Positions 52,447-60,729 of a stretch of DNA of 64,000 bases are shown here, piece after piece. Position 1 is the stretch's first letter; every line of letters begins with the position of its first letter. A program made the position numbers and the translations under genes. The DNA is taken from NCBI RefSeq assembly GCF_009931115.1, contig NZ_CP047491.1, forward strand, positions 2,555,501 through 2,619,500. Reading direction: 5' to 3'. The DNA comes from Microbulbifer hydrolyticus. GTDB lineage: Bacteria > Pseudomonadota > Gammaproteobacteria > Pseudomonadales > Cellvibrionaceae. The notes under the pieces were generated by a model that ran no database searches, had not been told where the DNA came from, and saw only the letters and a program-made list of their open reading frames with translations.

Positions 52447-53601
52447 CTAGCTTACGTTGACTATCTCAGTCAGGGCTTTCCTGTATTCGACACCGAGCTC
52501 CTCCCACGAGTACTCGTTCATATCAATCCTGGGAAGCGCCTTTCCCTCGGCCAAATAACCAGCCAACTTTTTCAACCGGTCCACCGCACCAGAAACGCCG
52601 CTGTAACGGTGTTCTTTCCGGTAGTACTCGGGATAGGCGAGACCGTCGGGAACAACCGGACAGCAGCCGAGCGCTACAGCCTCCATGACCGACAACCCCT
52701 GAAACTCATGGATTGCCGTTGAAAGTACCACATGGCTATGCCTCAAAGTCTCCCGGTAAAGCTCTGCGCTCTCCACATAGCCAACAACCAGCAAGTGATC
52801 GGCAAACCTTCGCTTGATCGTAGCGAACTCACTTGGGCTATTGCGGAAGGACTGCCCTATCATGTTCAGCAGGAACTTGACCTGCTTTCTTTTCAGCCCT
52901 TCGAGTATCTGAAGCAGCTTGTCAGCCCCCTTGTCGTACTCCCACCTTGCGGCCCAGCTAATGATCAAGGTGTCTTCAGAAGGTACCCCATCAAAGCCGT
53001 ACTCCCAGCGATGATTCCACGCAAACGTTGGCCGCTGTGTACTCCCATCTATCGCTCTGCCCGCCCCCGCAAACGCGGTCGCTTCCAGTGGGACCGGCAA
53101 TATGCGGGATTTGTCCGCGATTTCGCGGCAAATACCCCTGGGAACCTGGTCTGGCAGTTTGTGCAGCAGACCTTCGGCTCCCTCCAGCAAGGTACTGCGG
53201 TTGTATTCGGAGTTGAACAGCAGCAGGTCTCCGCACAGCGCAGTATAGATATTCAGCAACTGGGGCTCGACCGATTGCACCGCTTCCTCGCTGCGCGGGT
53301 AATCGAACTGGTTTTCATGGAAATACACCACGGTGGGTACCCGCCCCAGCTCCGGAACAAGTCCGCGCAGGGACGCGAGATCCGTCATGGAAGTAGTGAC
53401 AAGCAGGTCCCAGGGCTGGCGCAGGGTCGCAAGTGCCTCCCCACGTCCCCAACTGAGACTATTGCCGCGTACGCGCCAGCTGAAGTAACGGGGCGGCAGA
53501 CCAAGTGTGGTCCATTGCCACTCGGGAATCGCGGCCACCAGACCGCGCCGCCAGCGTTTGTGGCTGTCGGCATCGTACGCGGAAAGCAGAAGCACTTTCA
53601 C
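52447..53601 (-). CDS. DUF3524 glycosyltransferase, tRNA-queuosine mannosyltransferase-like
   Basis: A 384-residue GT-B type protein of the DUF3524/GTDC1 family; the animal relative QTMAN adds mannose to queuosine in tRNA(Asp). Markers: LLLSAYDADSHKRW at the start, TTSMTDLASLRGL near 69-81, VYFHENQFDYP near 92-102, LLFNSEYNRSTLL near 127-139, the C-terminal STAIHEFQGLSVMEAVALGCCPVVPDGLAYPEYY near 289-322. The central WNHRWEY motif occurs at 195-201 and a close second form WAARWEY at 216-222, as if a short segment was duplicated. The bacterial function is not established. Confidence 0.88.
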   Translation of the reverse strand: MKVLLLSAYDADSHKRWRRGLVAAIPEWQWTTLGLPPRYFSWRVRGNSLSWGRGEALATLRQPWDLLVTTSMTDLASLRGLVPELGRVPTVVYFHENQFDYPRSEEAVQSVEPQLLNIYTALCGDLLLFNSEYNRSTLLEGAEGLLHKLPDQVPRGICREIADKSRILPVPLEATAFAGAGRAIDGSTQRPTFAWNHRWEYGFDGVPSEDTLIISWAARWEYDKGADKLLQILEGLKRKQVKFLLNMIGQSFRNSPSEFATIKRRFADHLLVVGYVESAELYRETLRHSHVVLSTAIHEFQGLSVMEAVALGCCPVVPDGLAYPEYYRKEHRYSGVSGAVDRLKKLAGYLAEGKALPRIDMNEYSWEELGVEYRKALTEIVNVS

Positions 53602-53677
53602 CGAATTACCTGCACGATAAAGAAAGGGGTGGAGTTACTCCCGGCCGGATGGCCGGGGAGCTATGGAGTGTCGGGGG

Positions 53678-54562
53678 TCAGCTGAAATCCCGCAGATTGG
53701 TCAGCCGCGCAAACAGGCTGGAAGTATCCCAACGTCCGCCACCGAGCGCCTGTACTTCACTATAAAACTGATCCACCAGGGCCGTCACCGGCAGCAATGC
53801 GCCGTTGCGCTGGGCTTCATCGAGCACAATGCCCAGGTCCTTGCGCATCCAGTCAACCGCAAAGCCGTGTTCGTATTCGCCCGCCAGCATGGTCTTGTAA
53901 CGGTTTTCCATCTGCCAGCTTTGTGCCGCACCCTTTGAAATCACGTCTACCACCTGTTCCGGGTCCAGCCCCGCCGCACGCGCAAAGTGCAGACCTTCGG
54001 ACAGCCCTTGCACCAGTCCCGCGATACAAATCTGGTTCACCATTTTGCACAACTGGCCACTGCCCACCGGTCCAAGCAGGTTAACGGCACGCGCATAGCA
54101 GTCCATCAGCGGAACCGCCCGTTCAAAATCGGCGTTTTCGCCGCCTACCATAATTGTGAGGGCCCCATTTTCCGCCCCGGCCTGTCCGCCGGACACCGGA
54201 GCATCCAAAAAACCGATTCCTTTCTTCTGTGCTTCGGCGGCCAGCTCGCGGGCCACATCCGCCGAAGCGGTGGTGTGGTCTATAAACAGGCTTCCGTCGG
54301 ACATTCCCCGGAAAGCCCCATTCTGGCCACAGGTAACCTGACGCAGGTCATCGTCATTTCCGACGCAGGCAAAGACAAAATCAGCTCCCCTGGCCGCCTT
54401 CTCAGGGGTTGCGAAGGCTTCGCCGCTATAGGACTCCAGCCACTCACTGGCCCGGCTGCCGGTGCGGTTATATACCCGCACGCGATAACCGGCCTTGGAT
54501 AGATACCCGGCCATGGGGAAACCCATTACACCGAGCCCGATAAATGCCACTGTGGTTGTCAT
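53678..54562 (-). CDS. 3-hydroxyisobutyrate dehydrogenase-family NAD(P) oxidoreductase
   Basis: A 294-residue beta-hydroxyacid dehydrogenase. The Rossmann motif is AFIGLGVMGFPMAGYL (6-21); the substrate motif is FLDAPVSGGQAGAENGALTIMVGG near 118-141, and the catalytic Lys lies in GSGQLCKMVNQ near 168-178. It can be annotated as 3-hydroxyisobutyrate, tartronate semialdehyde or related reductase; the specificity is not readable from motifs. It stands between the DUF3524 gene and uppP, with 50-80-base gaps, on the same strand. Confidence 0.88.
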   Translation of the reverse strand: MTTTVAFIGLGVMGFPMAGYLSKAGYRVRVYNRTGSRASEWLESYSGEAFATPEKAARGADFVFACVGNDDDLRQVTCGQNGAFRGMSDGSLFIDHTTASADVARELAAEAQKKGIGFLDAPVSGGQAGAENGALTIMVGGENADFERAVPLMDCYARAVNLLGPVGSGQLCKMVNQICIAGLVQGLSEGLHFARAAGLDPEQVVDVISKGAAQSWQMENRYKTMLAGEYEHGFAVDWMRKDLGIVLDEAQRNGALLPVTALVDQFYSEVQALGGGRWDTSSLFARLTNLRDFS

Positions 54563-54643
54563 AAAAATACCTGTTCAGGATGTCTATTCAGCCGCACGCG
54601 ATGACTGCCTTTTCATTCCCTGATTACAGTAACGCCGAGCAGA

Positions 54644-55444
54644 TCAGTTGGCGAGCAGCAGCCAGATCAATGCGCCACCCAGTAAAAAACGGTAAATGGC
54701 AAAGGGAGCCATGCCAATGCGGCTGATAAATTGCAGGAAAAAATGGATACATAAATAGGCGCTGATTCCCGAAAGGACAACGCCGGAGAAAATACTACCC
54801 CAGGGCACCGATCCGGTTTCCAGCAGTTCAAGAGTCAGCAATAGCGCGCTCAGGGCAATCACGGGGATCGACATGAGAAAAGAAAAGCGCGCGGCCGCTT
54901 CCCGCTTCATCCCCAGCATCAGACCCGCAGTCATGGTAATCCCCGAGCGCGAAGTGCCGGGAATCAGCGCAATAGCCTGGGCCGCACCGATCATCAGTGC
55001 CTTTTTCCAGTTGAGCTTGCCCAGGTCGTGCTTTCTTTCACCGCGGACATCCGCCCACCAGAGCAGTGCGCCAAACACTATCGTGGTGGCCGCAATCACG
55101 GCAGATGAACGCAGGTGTGTTTCAATAAAATCCTTGAATGCGAGCCCCGCCAGCCCGGCGGGTATCGTTGCCAGGACAATCAACCAGGCGAGGCGGCCCT
55201 CATCACTGAAGTTGCCGGTTTTGAAACCGCCCAGTCCGTCGACGATCAAATGCCAGACATCCTTGCGAAAATACACCAGCACCGCGATCAGCGAGCCGAA
55301 ATGCACGGCCACATCGAATGCAAGCCCCTGGTCCGGCCACCCGAGTACCTGATTGGGTAAAATCAGATGCGCAGAGCTGGAAATGGGAAGGAATTCGGTA
55401 ACGCCCTGGATCAGGGCAAGAAAAATGATCTGAAAAGTTTCCAT
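54644..55444 (-). CDS. uppP: Undecaprenyl-diphosphatase
   Basis: A 266-residue inner-membrane enzyme of the BacA/UppP family, which recycles undecaprenyl diphosphate for cell-wall synthesis and confers bacitracin tolerance. Markers: [16 protein letters not shown] at 14-29 (catalytic Glu/Ser) and [18 protein letters not shown] at 161-178. There are seven or eight hydrophobic helices. Length matches E. coli (273). It is in a run of leftward genes with a gap of 73 bases before tsaB's end. Confidence 0.96.
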   Translation of the reverse strand: METFQIIFLALIQGVTEFLPISSSAHLILPNQVLGWPDQGLAFDVAVHFGSLIAVLVYFRKDVWHLIVDGLGGFKTGNFSDEGRLAWLIVLATIPAGLAGLAFKDFIETHLRSSAVIAATTIVFGALLWWADVRGERKHDLGKLNWKKALMIGAAQAIALIPGTSRSGITMTAGLMLGMKREAAARFSFLMSIPVIALSALLLTLELLETGSVPWGSIFSGVVLSGISAYLCIHFFLQFISRIGMAPFAIYRFLLGGALIWLLLAN

Positions 55445-55517
55445 ACGTGTTACTACTTATCCGGCCGGCCACAGCCCTGCGCCGTACGGTAATTGTTATT
55501 GGAGGATTACTCTGGCG

Positions 55518-56261
55518 TCAGCGGTTACGGATACGCTCACGTTTTTTCCAGGTTACCTCGTTCCGCAGATAAGCCGGCTCCAGGTCTTGCGCGGCAAGAA
55601 ACTCCCCGTTGTTCCACCGGTCCGCCGCCAATACAGCGATATCCTGAGCATGAATTGCCGCCTCGGTCCATATGCTCCGTGGAGCCAGAGCGGCCAGCTG
55701 AGGGTACTGCCAGCCGGGGCCGGCAGCGTAAAACGGGCACTCGCCACCTTCAGCGGGAAGAAAGCCCCCCTCTTCCAGAGCGGAAATCACCTGTTCCGGC
55801 CCTGCAACCGCATCCGGTAACAACGCCTGACCAGGGCGCTCAGAGGAATACAGCCCCCAGTAAACCTCCTGCATCCGTGCATCCAGCGCCGGCAGTATCG
55901 GTGCATCGGTCCAATCGGGGTTCGTGCGCACCGCGCCACAGGCCATGGCCGCAAGGCTCGATACCGGCACCACCGGCTTGTCTATTGCAAAAGCCAGGCC
56001 TTGAACGCAGCTGATAGCAATACGCAGGCCAGTAAAAGATCCCGGCCCCTGACTGACCGCAAGGGCATCCACCTCGGCCAGGCTGCACTGGGCCTGCGCC
56101 AGTACGGACTCCACCATGGGCAACAGGCGGCGGGTGTGATCCCGCTCAGCCCGTACAAACTGCTCAATAACCTGGCAATCCTTGCGGCCGTTGTGATGAC
56201 TTTCCTGGTACAAGGCAACAGAACAGGCGCCGGAAGTGGTGTCAACAGCCAGAAGTTTCAA
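55518..56261 (-). CDS. tsaB: tRNA threonylcarbamoyladenosine biosynthesis protein TsaB
   Basis: A 247-residue member of the Kae1/TsaD fold family that lacks its own catalytic metal motif and partners TsaD and TsaE for t6A37 synthesis on ANN-decoding tRNAs. N-terminus LLAVDTTSGACSVALY (1-18), then HTRRLLPMVESVL near 42-54 and VSQGPGSFTGLRIAI near 68-82, all TsaB signatures. The C-terminal LEPAYLRNEVTWKK is also typical. It is about 15 residues longer than E. coli TsaB. ATG at 56261. Confidence 0.94.
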   Translation of the reverse strand: MKLLAVDTTSGACSVALYQESHHNGRKDCQVIEQFVRAERDHTRRLLPMVESVLAQAQCSLAEVDALAVSQGPGSFTGLRIAISCVQGLAFAIDKPVVPVSSLAAMACGAVRTNPDWTDAPILPALDARMQEVYWGLYSSERPGQALLPDAVAGPEQVISALEEGGFLPAEGGECPFYAAGPGWQYPQLAALAPRSIWTEAAIHAQDIAVLAADRWNNGEFLAAQDLEPAYLRNEVTWKKRERIRNR

Positions 56262-56447
56262 TGCTAGAAGCCCGTAATAAAGTAAGCCGAGTAGGAATTC
56301 AGGCCGCCAGGGCCAACAGATGCGGGGGAGAGCCCCGTGTCAGGGGCGAATTGTGGCACGCCCAGCGACAAACGCAACCGGGCAGCTCGGGGGGGCCGCC
56401 CCTGACCATATCCGTGCTCTCTCTACCGGAAGGAGGCCGAAACGCAA

Positions 56448-56472
56448 AAGCCCCGGCCAATGGCCAGGGCTT
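56448..56472 (-). terminator. Terminator of the AlgP-like gene
   Basis: AAGCCCCGGCC-AAT-GGCCAGGGCTT pairs with one internal mismatch; on the reverse strand it runs into TTTTGCG. It lies about 40 bases beyond the AlgP-like stop. Confidence 0.7.
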
Positions 56473-56513
56473 GGGTGACCTGCGCGGGGCAGGAGCGGCG
56501 AGAGACCTCGTGA

Positions 56514-57311
56514 TCAGGACTTCTTCGATGGTCGGCCGCGACGAGCTCCAGCTTTCTTGGCAGCAGCCTTTGGCGGGCGCCCCCGGCGGGCAGACTTCTT
56601 GGGCGCAGACTTTACCTTTTGGGTTGCCGCTTTTTTGGCCGCAGCCTTTTTCGCTGAGGCCTTTTTCGGACGACCCGGTGTCTTCTTGGCCGTCTTTTTC
56701 GCCGCGGACTTCTTTACGGCCTTTTTCTTGCTGGCAGCCTTGGCCGCCTTTTTGGCTTCTGCTTTGGCCTTGGCCGCCGCTTTTTTCTCAAGCGCCTTGG
56801 CCTTTGCAGCCGCTTTCTTCGCCGCGGCCTTCACCTTGGCGGTTGCTTTCTTCTCTGCCGCCTTGACCTTTTTAGCATCGGCCTTGGCGCGAGCCTTCTT
56901 CCAGCGACTCTCGAACGCCTTCAACGCCTTCGCAAGCTCTTTATCCGCCTTCGCAGAGAGCTTTTCGGCCATTTCGGAAACAGATTTCTTTGCGGACTCT
57001 TCAGCCTGACGCACAGAATCCATCGCACTGGCCTTGGCCAGCGCCACCTTGGCTTCCGCTACCTTTAAACGCTGCTCACGTAATTTGGCATTTGCTGCGG
57101 CTAGCGACTCCTTGGCAGGGGCAGAACCGGTTTTCTGAACCCGAGCCCGCGCCTTGCCAACCCGATCCAGCTGGGCATCCAGTGCTTTCGCGGCAGAATC
57201 TACCGCCTTTTGCGCCTTCGCCACCACTGGTGATGTGCTGGTGGCCTTGGCGGCCGGTTTGGCTTTGGCTACGCGTTTTGCCTTGGCCTTTTTCTTTGCG
57301 ACTCGTGCCAT
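56514..57311 (-). CDS. AlgP/histone H1-like Lys-Ala-rich AT-hook protein
   Basis: A 265-residue protein very rich in Lys and Ala. Residues 1-25 are basic; 25-130 form a mostly alpha-helical, coiled-coil-like segment (VVAKAQKAVDSAAKALDAQLDRV and so on). The C-terminal half (130-265) is KKAAAKAKA-type repeats containing three AT-hook-like GRP cores: PGRPKK, RRGRPPK and RRGRPSK. This is the arrangement of Pseudomonas AlgP (AlgR3), a histone-H1-like regulator of alginate genes; such proteins bind DNA with little sequence specificity. GAGGAGA precedes the ATG. Repeats make length variation between strains likely. Confidence 0.85.
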   Translation of the reverse strand: MARVAKKKAKAKRVAKAKPAAKATSTSPVVAKAQKAVDSAAKALDAQLDRVGKARARVQKTGSAPAKESLAAANAKLREQRLKVAEAKVALAKASAMDSVRQAEESAKKSVSEMAEKLSAKADKELAKALKAFESRWKKARAKADAKKVKAAEKKATAKVKAAAKKAAAKAKALEKKAAAKAKAEAKKAAKAASKKKAVKKSAAKKTAKKTPGRPKKASAKKAAAKKAATQKVKSAPKKSARRGRPPKAAAKKAGARRGRPSKKS

Positions 57312-57804
57312 CCCTTGTCTCCTCTTTCTCTGTAAAAGAAGTCACTTTGAACACAGATATGTGTGCCGACCAGCAACTGCGGGAAAACCCCGTATTACGC
57401 TGCTGCCGGGAATTGCAACAGCTCCCGATTCACCATCCGGAGAAAGCACTTCTGCAAATAAATTAAGAAGCCTTTCCCCGATGCCCCTACCCGAGACCTT
57501 TTCCGGACTTTCGTCAAAAGCATTAAAGGAACATCTTCTCCGGCGCCCAGCTGCAAAATTTGGTTTCACAAACTGGAGCACTGGATGCGATCAATTCCCC
57601 GAGAAGGTGCTCGTAAAACTGGAGGATCGAGAGCAGCCCAGCCATTCAAAATGACACGGCTGTATCAAAGTTAATAAAAAAAGGGGGGTTTGCAAGAAAA
57701 AAGGGGCAAAAAAAACCGAATTTCTCAAAAAAATTCGGTTTTTTTGTATGTGCGGAGGTTTTTTTAAGAAAAATGGGCGTTTGAGAGAAAAAACCTCTCA
57801 GAAA
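57312..57804. other. Intergenic region between the AlgP-like gene and hemH
   Basis: A 493-base region. The left part holds the AlgP-like promoter and ribosome site. From about 57660 it is poly-A/T-rich with G-runs (AAAAAAAGGGGGG, AAAAAAGGGGC) and holds the hemH terminator. A 79-residue reverse frame at 57342-57581 has no recognisable features, so I do not call a gene. Confidence 0.55.
57708..57746. terminator. Terminator downstream of hemH
   Basis: CCGAATTT (57716-57723) with AAATTCGG (57731-57738), preceded by a run of As and followed by seven Ts. It lies about 60 bases beyond the hemH stop on the reverse strand and works in both directions. Confidence 0.85.
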
Positions 57805-58845
57805 TTATCCGGCCTTTGTTCCGGGAATTCGCTCCCGGACAATGGCTTCGATCATCGCAATATGGTCTTCACGTGCATTCAACGCAGGAATATACCGATA
57901 CTCACGGCCACCGGCATCGATAAAGTTAGCGCGATTCTCTACCGCTATTTCTTCCAGTGTTTCCAGGCAATCGGCGGAAAACGCCGGACAGATCACGTCG
58001 ACGCTCGAAACCCCGCTGCGCCCCCACTCAACCAGGGTTTTATCCGTGTAGGGCTGAAGCCACTCCGCCTTGCCGAAACGCGACTGGAAAGTGATTTCCC
58101 ACTTTTCCCGGGGAAGCCCCAGAGCCGCGGCCAGCCGCTCTGCAGTACCACAACAGTGCTCGTAATAGGGGTCGCCCTTGCGCGTGTTCGCCTTGGGTAT
58201 TCCGTGGAAAGACATCATCAGCTTTTCCGCTGCACCGTGTTTATCCCAGTGCTCGCGAACAGTGTTTGCCAAGGCTTCAATGTAGCGTGGGTGTTTCCAG
58301 TAGTCGTGCACCACGGAAATGTCGGGTACGTTGCGCGATTTTCGGATTATCCTCGCCACCTGATCGTAAATTGCGCCAGTGGTCGTCGCCGAATACTGTG
58401 GGTAAAGTGGCAACACAGTAAACCCGGTTGCTCCTTCCTCCTGCAGCCGCGCGACCGTCTCAGAAAGGTTGGGGGTTCCGTAGGTCATGGCATAAGCGAC
58501 CAAGGGGCCGCCATCTTGCCCGGCCTCACCTTCCACTCCGATCTCTCCTGCCCCTGCCTGAAGCCGCTCCTGCAGTAAATCCACCTGGCGCCGGGTGTAA
58601 TACACGATCGGCGAGCCAGTTACAGCCTCTCCATCCAGCCCATGATTCCAGATCTCCTGGTAGGCAGGTGCTATCCGCTTGGGCCTCAGCGGTAAAATAA
58701 ACAGGTTGAGTATCAGCTGCCAGACCGGCTTCGGAATTTCCACCACCCGGGTATCCGATAAAAACTCCCGGAGAAACGCCCGCACAGCGCCAGGAGTCGG
58801 CTCTGCAGGAGTCCCCAGATTCATCAGAATGATCGCGTGAGCCAT
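57805..58845 (-). CDS. hemH: Ferrochelatase
   Basis: A 346-residue enzyme that inserts Fe2+ into protoporphyrin IX to make haem. ATG 58845 (MAHAIILMNLGTPAEPT) has GGAG upstream; the in-frame residues further upstream are not conserved-looking. Markers: LMNLGTP, REFLSDTRVVEIPK near 28, GSPIVYYTRRQ near 80, LPLYPQYSATTTGAIYDQ near 140, MSFHGIPK near 212 (catalytic His) and CPAFSADCLETLEEI near 280 (Glu/Cys). It ends in the typical soluble tail and appears peripheral to the membrane. It is a single-gene unit with a terminator downstream. Confidence 0.96.
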   Translation of the reverse strand: MAHAIILMNLGTPAEPTPGAVRAFLREFLSDTRVVEIPKPVWQLILNLFILPLRPKRIAPAYQEIWNHGLDGEAVTGSPIVYYTRRQVDLLQERLQAGAGEIGVEGEAGQDGGPLVAYAMTYGTPNLSETVARLQEEGATGFTVLPLYPQYSATTTGAIYDQVARIIRKSRNVPDISVVHDYWKHPRYIEALANTVREHWDKHGAAEKLMMSFHGIPKANTRKGDPYYEHCCGTAERLAAALGLPREKWEITFQSRFGKAEWLQPYTDKTLVEWGRSGVSSVDVICPAFSADCLETLEEIAVENRANFIDAGGREYRYIPALNAREDHIAMIEAIVRERIPGTKAG

Positions 58846-58870
58846 ATTCGTTCGCACTCCAATGGTTACA

Positions 58871-58898
58871 GGTTGAAGAGTTGTGAAGGTTGAAGAGA
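58871..58898. repeat. Direct repeat upstream of hemH
   Basis: GGTTGAAGAG occurs at 58871-58880 and again at 58889-58898, 18 bases apart, just upstream of the hemH start. Direct repeats with near-two-turn spacing can be bound by tandem regulator dimers; this is only a pattern. Confidence 0.4.
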
Positions 58899-59000
58899 AC
58901 AATGGGACGGGAGTATTTCAGAAACCAGCGCAAATGTATTTAGCGGGCTTTCTATAGGGCCTATAGCCTGCCGCATACTGAAAAGACAGAAGCCCGAACG

Positions 59001-59026
59001 AAAAAAAGGCTCCCGAAGGAGCCTTT
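59001..59026 (-). terminator. Terminator of adk
   Basis: AGGCTCC-CGAA-GGAGCCT (59008-59025); on the reverse strand it is followed by seven Ts. It lies 30 bases beyond the adk stop. Confidence 0.88.
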
Positions 59027-59054
59027 CTTGGAAGAGTGCGAGCAAGCCGAGCAA

Positions 59055-59726
<672 letters not shown>

Positions 59727-59892
59727 TCATGCCGAGGCGCAGCGTTGCTCCTCGTAAAAAGAGCGCTACCTTACACTCTGCCCCAAGACAGAACAAGTGC
59801 GCATGTGGTCTGGCCGAATTTGGTAATTTTTTTACAAAAACCTGCGAAATTTCGACCAATTAAAGAGGTTCGCTTCAGTTTGGGCAGTGCCG

Positions 59893-60708
59893 CTAGCCCT
59901 TTGACTGCTCCCAAAGCCGATCCAGCTCCTCTAATGTGACGTCTGAGGGCTGTTGATCGCGTGCTTTCAGGGCAGCCTCTACCGCCCCAAAACGCTGCTC
60001 GAACTTCCTGTTGCACTGGCGCAACGCCGCCTCCGGGTCCTCCTTGAGGTGTCGCGCCACATTTACGCATGAAAATAGCAGGTCACCCAGCTCTTCCCGT
60101 GCATGGTCGCGGCTTCCGGATGCAATGGCCTCTCTCAGCTCGTGGATTTCCTCCTCGACCTTGGCCAGTACCCCGTCGATTTCCGGCCAGTCAAAGCCCA
60201 CCTGCGACGCACGCTTTTGCAGTTTAGCGGCCCGTGTCAGCGCTGGCAGCCCCACGACCACTCCGTCCAGGGTACCTTTTTCGCCTTTGGCCAGACGCTC
60301 CTCAGCCTTTATCGCCTCCCATTTGGCCTTGATCTGCTGCTCATCAATGGGACGGTTCCCCTCCTCCCCGGGAAACTCCCCGTGCAGGTCACCCGACGGG
60401 AATACATGGGGATGACGCCTCACCAGCTTGCGCACCAGAGTGTCGACGATGCGGGAAAAGTCAAAACGCCCGTCTTCCCGCCCCAGCTGGGCATAGAAAA
60501 TAACCTGGAACAGCAAGTCGCCAAGCTCCTCATGCAGGTGCTCAAAGTCTTCCCGTTCGATGGCCTCAGCAACCTCGTACGCCTCCTCAATGGTAGACGG
60601 GACAACCGAGGCATAGGTCTGCTTGAGATCCCAGGGGCAGCCTCCATCGGGGCTGCGCAGCCGGGACATCAAATATTGCAGATCCTCTATGGTGTAACTT
60701 TCTTTCAT
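59893..60708 (-). CDS. mazG: Nucleoside triphosphate pyrophosphohydrolase MazG
   Basis: A 271-residue MazG with the two tandem domains of the E. coli form. Residues 1-130 contain DGGCPWDLKQTYASV and EELGDLLFQVIFYAQL (metal Glu); residues 140-260 repeat EEIHELREAI and EELGDLLFSCVNVARHL. It hydrolyses NTPs to NMP and pyrophosphate, and in E. coli lowers ppGpp by acting with MazEF and RelA. It is placed 21 bases downstream of relA in the same orientation (relA then mazG), so is likely co-transcribed. Confidence 0.95.
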   Translation of the reverse strand: MKESYTIEDLQYLMSRLRSPDGGCPWDLKQTYASVVPSTIEEAYEVAEAIEREDFEHLHEELGDLLFQVIFYAQLGREDGRFDFSRIVDTLVRKLVRRHPHVFPSGDLHGEFPGEEGNRPIDEQQIKAKWEAIKAEERLAKGEKGTLDGVVVGLPALTRAAKLQKRASQVGFDWPEIDGVLAKVEEEIHELREAIASGSRDHAREELGDLLFSCVNVARHLKEDPEAALRQCNRKFEQRFGAVEAALKARDQQPSDVTLEELDRLWEQSKG

Positions 60709-60729
60709 GATGACCGTTCAATGACCGAT

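Noticed and set aside
53605..53677. Possible regulatory RNA between the DUF3524 gene and the dehydrogenase
   Set aside because: Only a short GC-rich gap with weak hairpins; no conserved structure visible.
57342..57581. 79-residue reverse frame upstream of the AlgP-like gene
   Set aside because: No features and no ribosome site; would overlap the promoter region.
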